From an uncultured Lachnospiraceae bacterium (GTDB lineage Bacteria > Bacillota > Clostridia > Lachnospirales > Lachnospiraceae), in NCBI GenBank assembly GCA_944377405.1, contig CALWES010000013.1, positions 1 through 48,035 on the forward strand: 48,035 bases of DNA, given 5' to 3'. Positions 1-6,112 of the stretch are shown here, one piece after another. Every line of letters starts with the position of its first letter. Position 1 is the stretch's first letter. The notes beneath the pieces were generated by a model that was given only the letters and a program-made list of their open reading frames with translations, was not told the DNA's origin and made no database searches. Made by a program: the position numbers and the translations under genes.

Positions 1-40
1 ACTCAGCTGACTGTTACTAATAGGTCGAGGGCTTATCCGC
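1..40 (+). rRNA. rrl: 23S ribosomal RNA, 3' end only
   Basis: The first bases contain ACTAATAGGTCGAGGGCTT, which is the conserved 3' terminus of bacterial 23S rRNA. Only the tail lies in the window, so the rRNA operon continues to the left on the plus strand. The exact end is estimated from the conserved terminal stem and may be off by several bases. No 5S rRNA sequence follows; the next gene is tRNA-Asn about 50 bases downstream. Confidence 0.85.
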
Positions 41-89
41 ATTGCTTCTTGGTTCTTGATTTCGGTATTCGGTTTTTGAGGTATTTCTT

Positions 90-163
90 GCCTCAATAGC
101 TCAGTTGGTTAGAGCATCTGACTGTTAATCAGGGGGTCCTAGGTTCAAGTCCTAGTTGGGGCG
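90..163 (+). tRNA. tRNA-Asn (GTT)
   Basis: A complete cloverleaf can be folded by hand. The acceptor GCCTCAA pairs with TTGGGGC, the anticodon loop is CTGTTAA with anticodon GTT, and the T arm contains GGTTCAAGTCC. The discriminator is G and CCA is not encoded. It follows the 23S tail closely and is probably co-transcribed with the rRNA operon, ending at the terminator at 194-223. Confidence 0.96.
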
Positions 164-193
164 TTTTCCTAGAGACAATATGTTCAGGATCAG

Positions 194-223
194 AACTTCT
201 GCATGAAAGTGCAGAAGTTTTTT
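194..223 (+). terminator. Rho-independent terminator of the rrn/tRNA-Asn transcript
   Basis: AACTTCTGCA and TGCAGAAGTT form a perfect 10-bp stem with a six-base loop, followed by a run of six T. It sits 30 bases after tRNA-Asn and ends the rRNA operon transcript. Confidence 0.9.
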
Positions 224-268
224 GTGTTTTACGGAACTGACGCAAAGCCCCGCAGTTCAAAACCGCTG

Positions 269-946
269 TTAAAGATCAGGGCGGATCACCCTGGCCAGGG
301 CCCCCAGGGCTTCGGGATCCCGCACTGCATAGCCTTCCTGGATCCGTTCCAGGATCCCTTTTTTCGTGAGCTCTGCCAGGGTATAGAGGAGGTGCCGGTA
401 GGAGACTCCCAGGTGATCTGCCGTCAGGGTATGCTTTTCCCTGTAGATCCCCTGATTTTCCGTCAGGAGGATAAAGACCGCCAGGCGGTTCAGCAGGGGA
501 AAGGACTGGTTCTGGGTGTAGGAGGTGATGTTCCGGAAGTTTTTCTGGCTGAGGACCAGACAAAGCTTCCGCAGAAAGAGGGGATCCTTAAGAAGCCGTT
601 TTCTGTAGGTCGGGATGGGCAGAGCAAGGCACAGGCACCTGTCGATGGCCTGCACTGCCAGTGGTTCGTGCTCCGGGTCGATGAGCTCCATCTCCCCGAT
701 GAAGCAGGGGGCGGTGAAAAAATCGATGAGGGACTGGCGGCCGTTGGACATGGTGACATAGAGCTTTGCCCGACCGGAAACCAGATAATATAAATAGAAG
801 GGAGTCTCTCCCTCCCGGATCAGATAATCCCCCGGCTCCGCGGAAAAAAGCAGGGTATCCTCTGCCGGGGAAAAGGAGAACTGCTCCTCATAGCCGGAGC
901 GCAGCATGAGATCTTTTTTACGGACTTCGTCCCTGAGCTTTTCCAT
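269..946 (-). CDS. Crp/Fnr family transcriptional regulator, YeiL-like
   Basis: This is a 225-residue Crp/Fnr-type regulator. The N-terminal half is a cyclic-nucleotide-binding-like beta roll (GDYLIREGETPFYLYYLVSG at about residues 40-60). The C-terminal winged helix carries the recognition segment GVSYRHLL, as in E. coli YeiL. I chose the ATG at 946 because AGAGAGGA lies five bases before it. In-frame upstream starts fall in the operator (ATG at 976) or in the -35 element (TTG at 1009). The gene is divergent from rihB, as yeiL is beside rihB (yeiK) in E. coli, so it probably controls nucleoside salvage. Its effector is unknown. Its own promoter (-35 TTGCAT, -10 TATACT) would start transcription inside the palindrome at 961-978, which fits autorepression. 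Confidence 0.85.
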   Translation of the reverse strand: MEKLRDEVRKKDLMLRSGYEEQFSFSPAEDTLLFSAEPGDYLIREGETPFYLYYLVSGRAKLYVTMSNGRQSLIDFFTAPCFIGEMELIDPEHEPLAVQAIDRCLCLALPIPTYRKRLLKDPLFLRKLCLVLSQKNFRNITSYTQNQSFPLLNRLAVFILLTENQGIYREKHTLTADHLGVSYRHLLYTLAELTKKGILERIQEGYAVRDPEALGALARVIRPDL

Positions 947-960
947 ATTTTCCTCTCTTA

Positions 961-978
961 GTGTGAGATTTCTCATAC
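961..978. promoter_or_regulatory. Crp/Fnr-type operator between the yeiL-like gene and rihB
   Basis: An 18-bp near-perfect inverted repeat reads GTGTGAGATTTCTCATAC, with one mismatched pair. It has the form TGTGA-N6-TCATA. Its centre (969.5) is 30.5 bp before the first base of the rihB -10 hexamer, close to the class II activator position. It also overlaps the predicted start point of the divergent regulator gene. Binding by that regulator is inferred. Confidence 0.6.
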
Positions 979-980
979 TC

Positions 981-1009
981 AGTATAGAAGGATACACCTT
1001 ATAATGCAA
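981..1009 (-). promoter_or_regulatory. Promoter of the yeiL-like regulator
   Basis: On the minus strand TTGCAT (1009-1004) and TATACT (986-981) are separated by 17 bp. The predicted start point near 974 lies inside the operator, so bound regulator would block it. Confidence 0.55.
1000..1005 (+). promoter_or_regulatory. rihB promoter -10 hexamer
   Basis: There is a consensus TATAAT but no recognisable -35 hexamer 17 bp upstream (ACTCAG). A strong -10, a missing -35 and the operator just upstream together are the usual look of an activator-dependent class II promoter. Confidence 0.6.
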
Positions 1010-1056
1010 GCAGCAATCAAAAAGCGGAGTACCCTTTGGGTACGGAAAGGACGGAT

Positions 1057-1989
1057 ATGGAAAAACGTAAGATCATACTGGACTGTGATCCCGGACACGA
1101 TGATGCCATTGCCATGATGATGGCTGCAGCGCATCCGGCCATCGAGCTTCTGGGCATCACCATCGTAGCGGGAAATCAGACTCTGGACAAGACCCTGGTG
1201 AACGGGCTTCATGTATGTCAGGCCCTGGGGATCCAGGTTCCGGTCTATGCCGGAATGCCAAGGCCCATCATGAGAGAACAGGTAGTGGCGGAGTCGATTC
1301 ACGGGGAGACGGGACTGGACGGTCCGGTCTTCGGTCCGCTGACCAGAAAGCCGGAGAAGGAGCATGGGGTACGCTTTCTCATCGATACCCTGCTGGCCAG
1401 TGAAGGGGATGTGACTCTGGTACCTGTGGGCCCCCTTACGAACATTGCCGTTGCCATGCGGATGGAGCCAGGGATCATTCCGAAGATCCGGGAGATCGTC
1501 CTCATGGGCGGAGCCTACGGCACGGGAAATGTGACCCCTTCGGCGGAATTCAACATCTATGCGGATCCGGAGGCCGCCAGGGTGGTATTTACCTCGGGAG
1601 TCCCCATTACGATGATGGGCCTGGATCTGACCAATCAGACCGCCTGCACCATGGACGTCATAGAGCGGATGGAAAGGACCGGTACAAGGGCAGGAAAGCT
1701 CTTCGGAGAGATCATGCGCTTTACCTACAGGACCCAGCATGAGGCCTACGGCCTGGATGGAGGACCTGTTCATGATGCCACCTGTATCGCTTATCTCATC
1801 GATCCGGATTCCATCCGCACGAAGGATATGTATGTGGAGATCGATGTAAATGAAGGCCCCTGCTATGGCCGCACCGTTTGCGACGAGCTGGGGGTCCTGA
1901 AAAAAAAGGCAAATGCAAAGGTGGGAACGGGTATTGACTGCGGCAGGTTCTGGGACCTGGTGGAGGAATGCCTTAAAATGTACAGCTAA
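1057..1989 (+). CDS. rihB: Pyrimidine-specific ribonucleoside hydrolase RihB
   Basis: This cytosolic enzyme hydrolyses cytidine and uridine to ribose and base. The 310-residue protein begins [19 protein letters not shown], with the calcium-binding DxDxGxDD cluster of inosine-uridine nucleoside hydrolases at residues 9-15. [20 protein letters not shown], the [11 protein letters not shown] segment and GPVHDAT follow. The resemblance to E. coli RihB is strong along the whole length. I start it at the ATG at 1057, with GGAAAGG six bases before it, not at the in-frame TTG at 1036. The divergent YeiL-like regulator and the operator between them suggest regulated nucleoside use. A strong hairpin terminator follows at 2030, so it is probably monocistronic. 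Confidence 0.93.
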   Translation: MEKRKIILDCDPGHDDAIAMMMAAAHPAIELLGITIVAGNQTLDKTLVNGLHVCQALGIQVPVYAGMPRPIMREQVVAESIHGETGLDGPVFGPLTRKPEKEHGVRFLIDTLLASEGDVTLVPVGPLTNIAVAMRMEPGIIPKIREIVLMGGAYGTGNVTPSAEFNIYADPEAARVVFTSGVPITMMGLDLTNQTACTMDVIERMERTGTRAGKLFGEIMRFTYRTQHEAYGLDGGPVHDATCIAYLIDPDSIRTKDMYVEIDVNEGPCYGRTVCDELGVLKKKANAKVGTGIDCGRFWDLVEECLKMYS

Positions 1990-2029
1990 GGGATCCGGAC
2001 AAGACGGGATAAAGGATCACAATCAGAAA

Positions 2030-2067
2030 GGGACCGGTGCACCGTGACGGTGCGCCAGTCCCTTTTT
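2030..2067 (+). terminator. Terminator after rihB
   Basis: GGGAC (2030-2034) pairs with GTCCC (2058-2062). An inner GGTGCACC/GGTGCGCC stem with small bulges is followed by TTTTT. It separates rihB from the convergent tRNA-Arg gene. Confidence 0.8.
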
Positions 2068-2071
2068 CAGA

Positions 2072-2143
2072 CGTTCCCGGCGGGAATCGAACCCACATCA
2101 TCAGCTCCGGAGGCTGACGTTCTATCCGTTGAACTACGAGAAC
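2072..2143 (-). tRNA. tRNA-Arg (CCG)
   Basis: On the minus strand the acceptor GTTCTCG pairs with CGGGAAC. The anticodon stem TCAGC/GCTGA closes the loop CTCCGGA, giving anticodon CCG (codon CGG). The T arm is GTGGG-TTCGATT-CCCGC. The discriminator is G and CCA is not encoded. Confidence 0.95.
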
Positions 2144-2152
2144 AACGTGTAT

Positions 2153-2181
2153 AGTATAGCAAATCCGAAGGGCTTTTGCAA
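2153..2181 (-). promoter_or_regulatory. Promoter of tRNA-Arg
   Basis: On the minus strand TTGCAA (2181-2176) and TATACT (2158-2153) are 17 bp apart, placed just upstream of the tRNA 5' end at 2143. Confidence 0.7.
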
Positions 2182-2222
2182 GGGGAGAATTTCCTTTCCG
2201 GGGGCGGAGGGGGGATTTCTGC

Positions 2223-2251
2223 TTGTAAGGGTATGCATGTTGTGTTATACT
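2223..2251 (+). promoter_or_regulatory. Promoter of the metallophosphoesterase-scpAB-dut cluster
   Basis: TTGTAA (2223-2228), a 17-bp spacer and TATACT (2246-2251), with an extended -10 TG one base before the hexamer. The expected start near 2258 gives a leader of about 55 bases. Confidence 0.65.
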
Positions 2252-2311
2252 TTTATGAGTTTTTATTTTGGGGAATCATCCCTTTCGGATAAGGAGGAGC
2301 AGGTAAAAGCT

Positions 2312-3229
2312 ATGCACCCTGCGGGGATCATATTGATTTTGGCCGTACTGCTGGCGGCGATCCTTCTGTTAAGAAGTGAATGGGAAAAACGGCAGCTGTC
2401 GGTGGTACAGTACGAGATATGGACGGAAAAGCTGCGGGAGGGGGCCCGGTGCGTGTTTCTTACGGACCTTCACAGCGCGGCCTTCGGAGCGGAGAATGAA
2501 AGGCTGATTCGGAAGATCCAGAGTCTGGACCCGGACATGATCCTGATGGGCGGGGATATGATCACCTGCGGAAAGCACACTGCAATAGCGCCGAAAACGG
2601 ATGTATGCCTCCATCTTGTGGAGATGCTGGCGGAGCATTATCCGGTCTACTATGCGGAGGGCAATCACGAGCTGAGGATGAAGAACCGCTTTCCCGATGC
2701 CTACAAGATCTTTACGGACCATCTGATGCAGATGGGTGTGGAATATATCTGCAACGAACATGAGATCTACGATACGGAGGACCTGATCGAGGACGCGGAG
2801 GACGACATCCGTCTGTACGGCATCAGCATGGAGCAGCGCTTTTTTGATGCGCTGCGGCCGGGCTTCGGCAGAAAGACGGAGATGGAGCCTGATTATCTGC
2901 AGAAGCATCTGGGGATGCCTGACCGCAGGCATTTCAATATCCTGTTCCTCCACAGCCCCCTTTACCTGCAGGAGGCGGCTGCCTGGGGAGCCGATCTGGT
3001 GCTTTCGGGGCATTTTCACGGAGGGACCATCCGGATCCCGAAGCTTGGGGGGCTGATGACACCGCAGCTTCAGTTCCTGATCCGGGAATGTGCCGGACAT
3101 TTTGTGGAAGGGGATACGGATATGATCGTAAGCCGGGGACTTGGGACCCATTCCGTCCGGATCCGGCTGAACGATAAGCCGGAGATCACCTGTATCGATA
3201 TCATACCGGGGATGCCGAAGAAGCGTTGA
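2312..3229 (+). CDS. Membrane-anchored metallophosphoesterase (YkuE/YaeI-like)
   Basis: This 305-residue protein has one N-terminal membrane segment (PAGIILILAVLLAAILLL) followed by a calcineurin-like phosphoesterase domain. The metal-ligand motifs appear in order: TDLH, MGGDM, EGNHE, FLHSP and SGHFHGG. The architecture matches the YkuE/YaeI-type phosphodiesterases, which act at the membrane, but the substrate cannot be read from the sequence. I start it at the ATG at 2312, just before the membrane segment. The AAGGAGG at 2291-2297 is 14 bases away, a rather long spacing. An open frame runs further upstream but enters the tRNA-Arg gene, so it is not coding there. It is the first gene of a same-strand run with scpA, scpB and dut. 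Confidence 0.85.
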   Translation: MHPAGIILILAVLLAAILLLRSEWEKRQLSVVQYEIWTEKLREGARCVFLTDLHSAAFGAENERLIRKIQSLDPDMILMGGDMITCGKHTAIAPKTDVCLHLVEMLAEHYPVYYAEGNHELRMKNRFPDAYKIFTDHLMQMGVEYICNEHEIYDTEDLIEDAEDDIRLYGISMEQRFFDALRPGFGRKTEMEPDYLQKHLGMPDRRHFNILFLHSPLYLQEAAAWGADLVLSGHFHGGTIRIPKLGGLMTPQLQFLIRECAGHFVEGDTDMIVSRGLGTHSVRIRLNDKPEITCIDIIPGMPKKR

Positions 3230-3287
3230 CAGAGACCGGGAAGGGTCCGGCATTCGGAGGGAGCCCCCGGAACTGTGAGGAAGAAGG

Positions 3288-4085
3288 ATGGCGCTGGTAT
3301 ATCGCCTTGAAAAACTGAATTTTAACGGGCCCCTGGATCTTCTGCTCAAGCTTCTGGAAAAGAACAAGGTGGATATCTACGATATCCCCATTGCGGAGAT
3401 CACGGCCCAGTATATGGAATATGTCCGGAACCTGGAGGAAGAGGATCTGGACATCGTGTCGGACTTTCTGGTGATGGCGGCAACCCTGCTGTCCATCAAG
3501 GCCAGGATGCTTCTGCCCCGGGAGGTGGACCAGGAAACGGGAGAGGAGATCGATCCCAGGACAGAGCTTGTGGAACGACTTCTGGAGTACAAGGAATTTC
3601 GCTATATCTCCGAAGAGCTCTGTAAGCTGGAGGATCAGGCTGCGGGATACCTCTACGGGAAGGAGCGGATCCCGGCGGAGGTACAGGATTATAAGGCTCC
3701 TGTGGACCTGGAGGAGCTGCTTCAGGGGGTAAGCTTTCAGGACCTGAAGCGGGTGTTCCTGGAGGTCCTTGCCAGGAAGGAAGAAAAAGTGGACCGGGTG
3801 CGTTCCGATTTCGGCGTTATTAAACGGGAGCGGATCTCCCTGTCCGCAAGGATCGGCTCAGTCCTGAATTATACAAGAAAGCACAGGAACTTCTCCTTCC
3901 GTCAGATGCTGGGACAGGCAGAGGGACGCATGGAGGTGGTGGTGACCTTCCTGGCGCTCCTGGAGCTCATGAAGATGGGCAAGGTCCAGGTATGCCAGAA
4001 GGACACATTTTCCGACATCGAAGTCCATGCCACGAAGGAGACGGATACGGAGGACCTGGATCTGAGGGATCTGGAGGACGTATAG
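3288..4085 (+). CDS. scpA: Segregation and condensation protein A
   Basis: ScpA is the kleisin subunit of the SMC-ScpA-ScpB condensin, which compacts and segregates the chromosome. The 265-residue protein begins with the typical LEKLNFNGPLDLLLKLLEKN segment. It continues with the helical DIVSDFLVMAATLLSIKARMLLP region that contacts the SMC neck, and it ends in a winged helix (VTFLALLELMKMGKVQV) that binds SMC heads. Length and motif order are normal. The ATG follows GAGGAAG. scpB comes next with a gap of about 40 bases, the usual scpA-scpB arrangement in Firmicutes. Confidence 0.96.
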   Translation: MALVYRLEKLNFNGPLDLLLKLLEKNKVDIYDIPIAEITAQYMEYVRNLEEEDLDIVSDFLVMAATLLSIKARMLLPREVDQETGEEIDPRTELVERLLEYKEFRYISEELCKLEDQAAGYLYGKERIPAEVQDYKAPVDLEELLQGVSFQDLKRVFLEVLARKEEKVDRVRSDFGVIKRERISLSARIGSVLNYTRKHRNFSFRQMLGQAEGRMEVVVTFLALLELMKMGKVQVCQKDTFSDIEVHATKETDTEDLDLRDLEDV

Positions 4086-4128
4086 TCAGGGGAAGGACAG
4101 AGAAGAAGTTTCAGACAGGAAGATGGTT

Positions 4129-4725
4129 ATGGAAGAGGGTAGAAACAGAGATGTGATCGCGGCGGTGCTGTTTGCCATGGGCGGCGCAGTGGATACGGAG
4201 GCCCTGGCCAGAGCCTGCGGCTGCGATAAAAAGACTGCGGCAGAGGCGGCCAGGGAGCTGCTCTTGCAGTATAAGGATGCAGACGGTCCACTGCTGATCC
4301 GGGAATACGACGGAAGCTTCCAGATGTGTACGAATCCGAAATATTATGAGAACCTGATCCGTCTGGTATCGGCTCCGAAGAAGCCGGTGCTGACGGAGGT
4401 GGTCATGGAGACCCTGTCCATCATCGCCTTTAAGAATCCCGCCACGAAGGTGGAGATCGAAAAGATCAGGGGCGTTAAGTCGGACCACGCCGTAAATAAG
4501 CTCATCGAATACGGTCTGGTGGAGGAAGTGGGAAGGCTGGATGCGCCGGGCAGGCCTGCGCTCTTTGCTCCTACGGAGGAGTTCTACAGAAGATTCGGCA
4601 TCAGCGGCAGGGAGGACCTGCCGGGGATCGGACCGGAGGTCCGGGAGGATCTGATGGAGGAGGTCCGCACGGAGCTTAAGGATGTACTGGCGGATGTGGT
4701 GGATACGGATCCGAAGGAGGAGTAA
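4129..4725 (+). CDS. scpB: Segregation and condensation protein B
   Basis: ScpB dimers bind ScpA in the SMC condensin complex. The 198-residue product has two winged-helix domains. The segment MCTNPKYYENLIRLV leads into the family hallmark LTEVVMETLSIIAFKNPATKVEIEKIRGVKSDHAV, and GRPALFAPTEEFYRRFGI closes the second domain. The ATG at 4129 lies eight bases after an AGGA, a better spacing than the in-frame ATG at 4123, which would add two residues. Its end overlaps the ribosome binding site of dut, so the two are translated from one message. Confidence 0.95.
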   Translation: MEEGRNRDVIAAVLFAMGGAVDTEALARACGCDKKTAAEAARELLLQYKDADGPLLIREYDGSFQMCTNPKYYENLIRLVSAPKKPVLTEVVMETLSIIAFKNPATKVEIEKIRGVKSDHAVNKLIEYGLVEEVGRLDAPGRPALFAPTEEFYRRFGISGREDLPGIGPEVREDLMEEVRTELKDVLADVVDTDPKEE

Positions 4726-4730
4726 GGAAT

Positions 4731-5264
4731 ATGGATCGAATCGCGAGATTTTCACAGGTAACGGATAAGAGATGGACAAAGGACTGGTGTGCCACCTTTG
4801 AGGGCAGCGGGATCCCGGCGGGACCGGAGGATGCCGCTGCCGTATACAGGACCCTGAAGCTTCCGAAGCGGGCCACAGCCGGTTCTGCAGGCTATGACTT
4901 TTATGCACCGGTGGATCTGCATCTGGAGCCGGGGGAGAGCGTAAAGGTCCCCACGGGTGTCCGGGTGGAGATGAACCAGGATCACGTGCTTCTGATCGTG
5001 CCCAGAAGCTCCCTGGGCTTCAAGTATAAGCTGGAGCTCAGCAATACGGTGGGCGTGATCGACAGCGATTATTACTATTCCGATAACGAAGGCCATATTT
5101 TTATCAAGATCGTAAACTCCGATCCGGAAAAGCGGCCTCTGGATATCCGGGCGGGTCAGGCCTTTGCCCAGGGGATCTTCCTCAGGTACGGGATCACGGA
5201 GGACGATGACATCTCCAATGCCAGAAACGGCGGATTCGGAAGTACGGACGGACAGAATAGCTGA
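4731..5264 (+). CDS. dut: dUTP diphosphatase (dUTPase)
   Basis: dUTPase converts dUTP to dUMP and diphosphate, supplying dTMP synthesis and keeping uracil out of DNA. The five family motifs are visible in the 177-residue protein: AGYDFYAP, PRSSLGFK, GVIDSDYYY, the QAFAQGIFLRYG region, and NGGFGST near the C terminus. Motif 3 is longer than in short trimeric enzymes (DSDYYYSDNEGH), and there is an N-terminal extension of about 40 residues. The GGAGG ribosome binding site lies within the scpB stop region. It overlaps the next gene by one base (TGATG). Confidence 0.92.
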   Translation: MDRIARFSQVTDKRWTKDWCATFEGSGIPAGPEDAAAVYRTLKLPKRATAGSAGYDFYAPVDLHLEPGESVKVPTGVRVEMNQDHVLLIVPRSSLGFKYKLELSNTVGVIDSDYYYSDNEGHIFIKIVNSDPEKRPLDIRAGQAFAQGIFLRYGITEDDDISNARNGGFGSTDGQNS

Positions 5265-5890
5265 TGGATATGAAGAAAAGAAGAAAAACAGGGACCCGCA
5301 GGCCGGGGAAGCTGCTCCTTCTGGCAGCTCTGATCCTTGGGATGGCGGTCCTTCCAGGCTGCGGAAGCAGGATGAATAAAAAGGAGCTGCGGGAGCTGGG
5401 CATTGAAGCCATGCGGGCCGGAGACTATGAGGGAGCGAAGCAGCGCTTTGCGGAGGCTCTGGAGGCCTCCGACGGAGAGGTCTCCGAGCTCCAGTACGAT
5501 ATCCTCAAATACAGGGGTGAGTGCGAGATCCGTCTGGGCCAGTACGAGGAGGCCCAGGAGACCTACGGGATCCTTGCCCAGCTGGATACGAAGGAAGAGA
5601 ATCAGAGGAAATATCAGGAGGTGCTCCAGGAGCTTTCAGGCCTCTCCGGCCTGAAGGAGGCCATCGCCCATATGGACGCAGGGGAGTATGAGACTGCAGC
5701 GGAAAAGCTGGAGCCCCTGGCGGACTTAAACGGCGGCATGGTGGGCAAGGCGGCCTGGTTCAACCGGGCGGTATGCATGGAGCACCTGCAGCAGTTCGAT
5801 GAAGCGGAGAAGGCTTTTTCCGCCTACGTCGAACAGTATCCGGAGGACGAAAAGGCCTTAAGAGAACTGGATTTCCTGAAGACCCGATAA
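5264..5890 (+). CDS. TPR-containing lipoprotein
   Basis: The 208-residue protein starts with a basic leader (KKRRKTGTRR), a hydrophobic core and the lipobox LPGC, predicting a lipidated cysteine at residue 33 and attachment to the outer face of the membrane. The rest is helical and shows tetratricopeptide-like units: LGIEAMRAGDYEGAKQRFAEA, then RLGQYEEAQETYGIL, DAGEYETAAEKLEPL and LQQFDEAEKAFSAY. TPR domains bind other proteins; no partner is evident. The ATG overlaps the dut stop codon; an alternative ATG is at 5270. It is the last gene before the nrdD promoter and no terminator is visible after it. Confidence 0.82.
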   Translation: MDMKKRRKTGTRRPGKLLLLAALILGMAVLPGCGSRMNKKELRELGIEAMRAGDYEGAKQRFAEALEASDGEVSELQYDILKYRGECEIRLGQYEEAQETYGILAQLDTKEENQRKYQEVLQELSGLSGLKEAIAHMDAGEYETAAEKLEPLADLNGGMVGKAAWFNRAVCMEHLQQFDEAEKAFSAYVEQYPEDEKALRELDFLKTR

Positions 5891-5910
5891 ACAGTGTCCG
5901 TGGGCAAAGC

Positions 5911-5956
5911 ACAACATCTTGATTGTATAAAAAAAGAACAAGACTATATATTGTAT
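5911..5956. promoter_or_regulatory. NrdR-box-like tandem sites upstream of nrdD
   Basis: AGACTATATATTGTAT (5941-5956) is very close to the NrdR-box consensus ACACWATATATWGTGT, including the full core. A weaker partner, ACAACATCTTGATTGT, lies at 5911-5926, 30 bp upstream (about three helical turns), as is usual for paired NrdR boxes. The strong box overlaps the -35 hexamer, so NrdR binding would repress nrdD. nrdR itself is at 20149-20628. Confidence 0.7.
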
Positions 5957-5979
5957 TTATTTCGGGCGGGTGCTATAAT
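5951..5979 (+). promoter_or_regulatory. nrdD promoter
   Basis: TTGTAT (5951-5956) and a consensus TATAAT (5974-5979) are separated by 17 bp. The expected start near 5986 gives a leader of about 127 bases before the nrdD ATG. Confidence 0.7.
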
Positions 5980-6000
5980 CGTACACGCTACGGAAAACAG

Positions 6001-6049
6001 AGGGCCATCCCTTTCTGTAGGAGTTTTCGCAGAAAGGAAGGGCCTTTTT
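6001..6049 (+). terminator. Leader hairpin with T-run (possible attenuator) before nrdD
   Basis: CCTTTCTG (6010-6017) pairs with CAGAAAGG (6030-6037), extended across a small internal loop by GGCC/GGCC (6003-6006, 6041-6044), then TTTTT. It lies between the nrdD promoter and the nrdD start codon, so it is either an attenuator or ends a short separate RNA. Confidence 0.6.
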
Positions 6050-6112
6050 CTGACTCCGGGGCTTAAGCATACTGATCAATCATATCAATATATATTAAAG
6101 GAGAGAAGCTCT

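Noticed and set aside
947..1009. Longer N terminus for the YeiL-like regulator
   Set aside because: Upstream start codons fall in the operator or the -35 element; the ATG at 946 has AGAGAGGA at good spacing.
1036..1056. Upstream TTG start for rihB
   Set aside because: The ATG at 1057 has a proper ribosome binding site and matches the E. coli RihB N terminus; the TTG does not.
6083..6098. Another NrdR-like core on the minus strand near the nrdD ribosome binding site
   Set aside because: Only the AT-rich core matches, the outer positions do not, and the spacing to the strong box is wrong.
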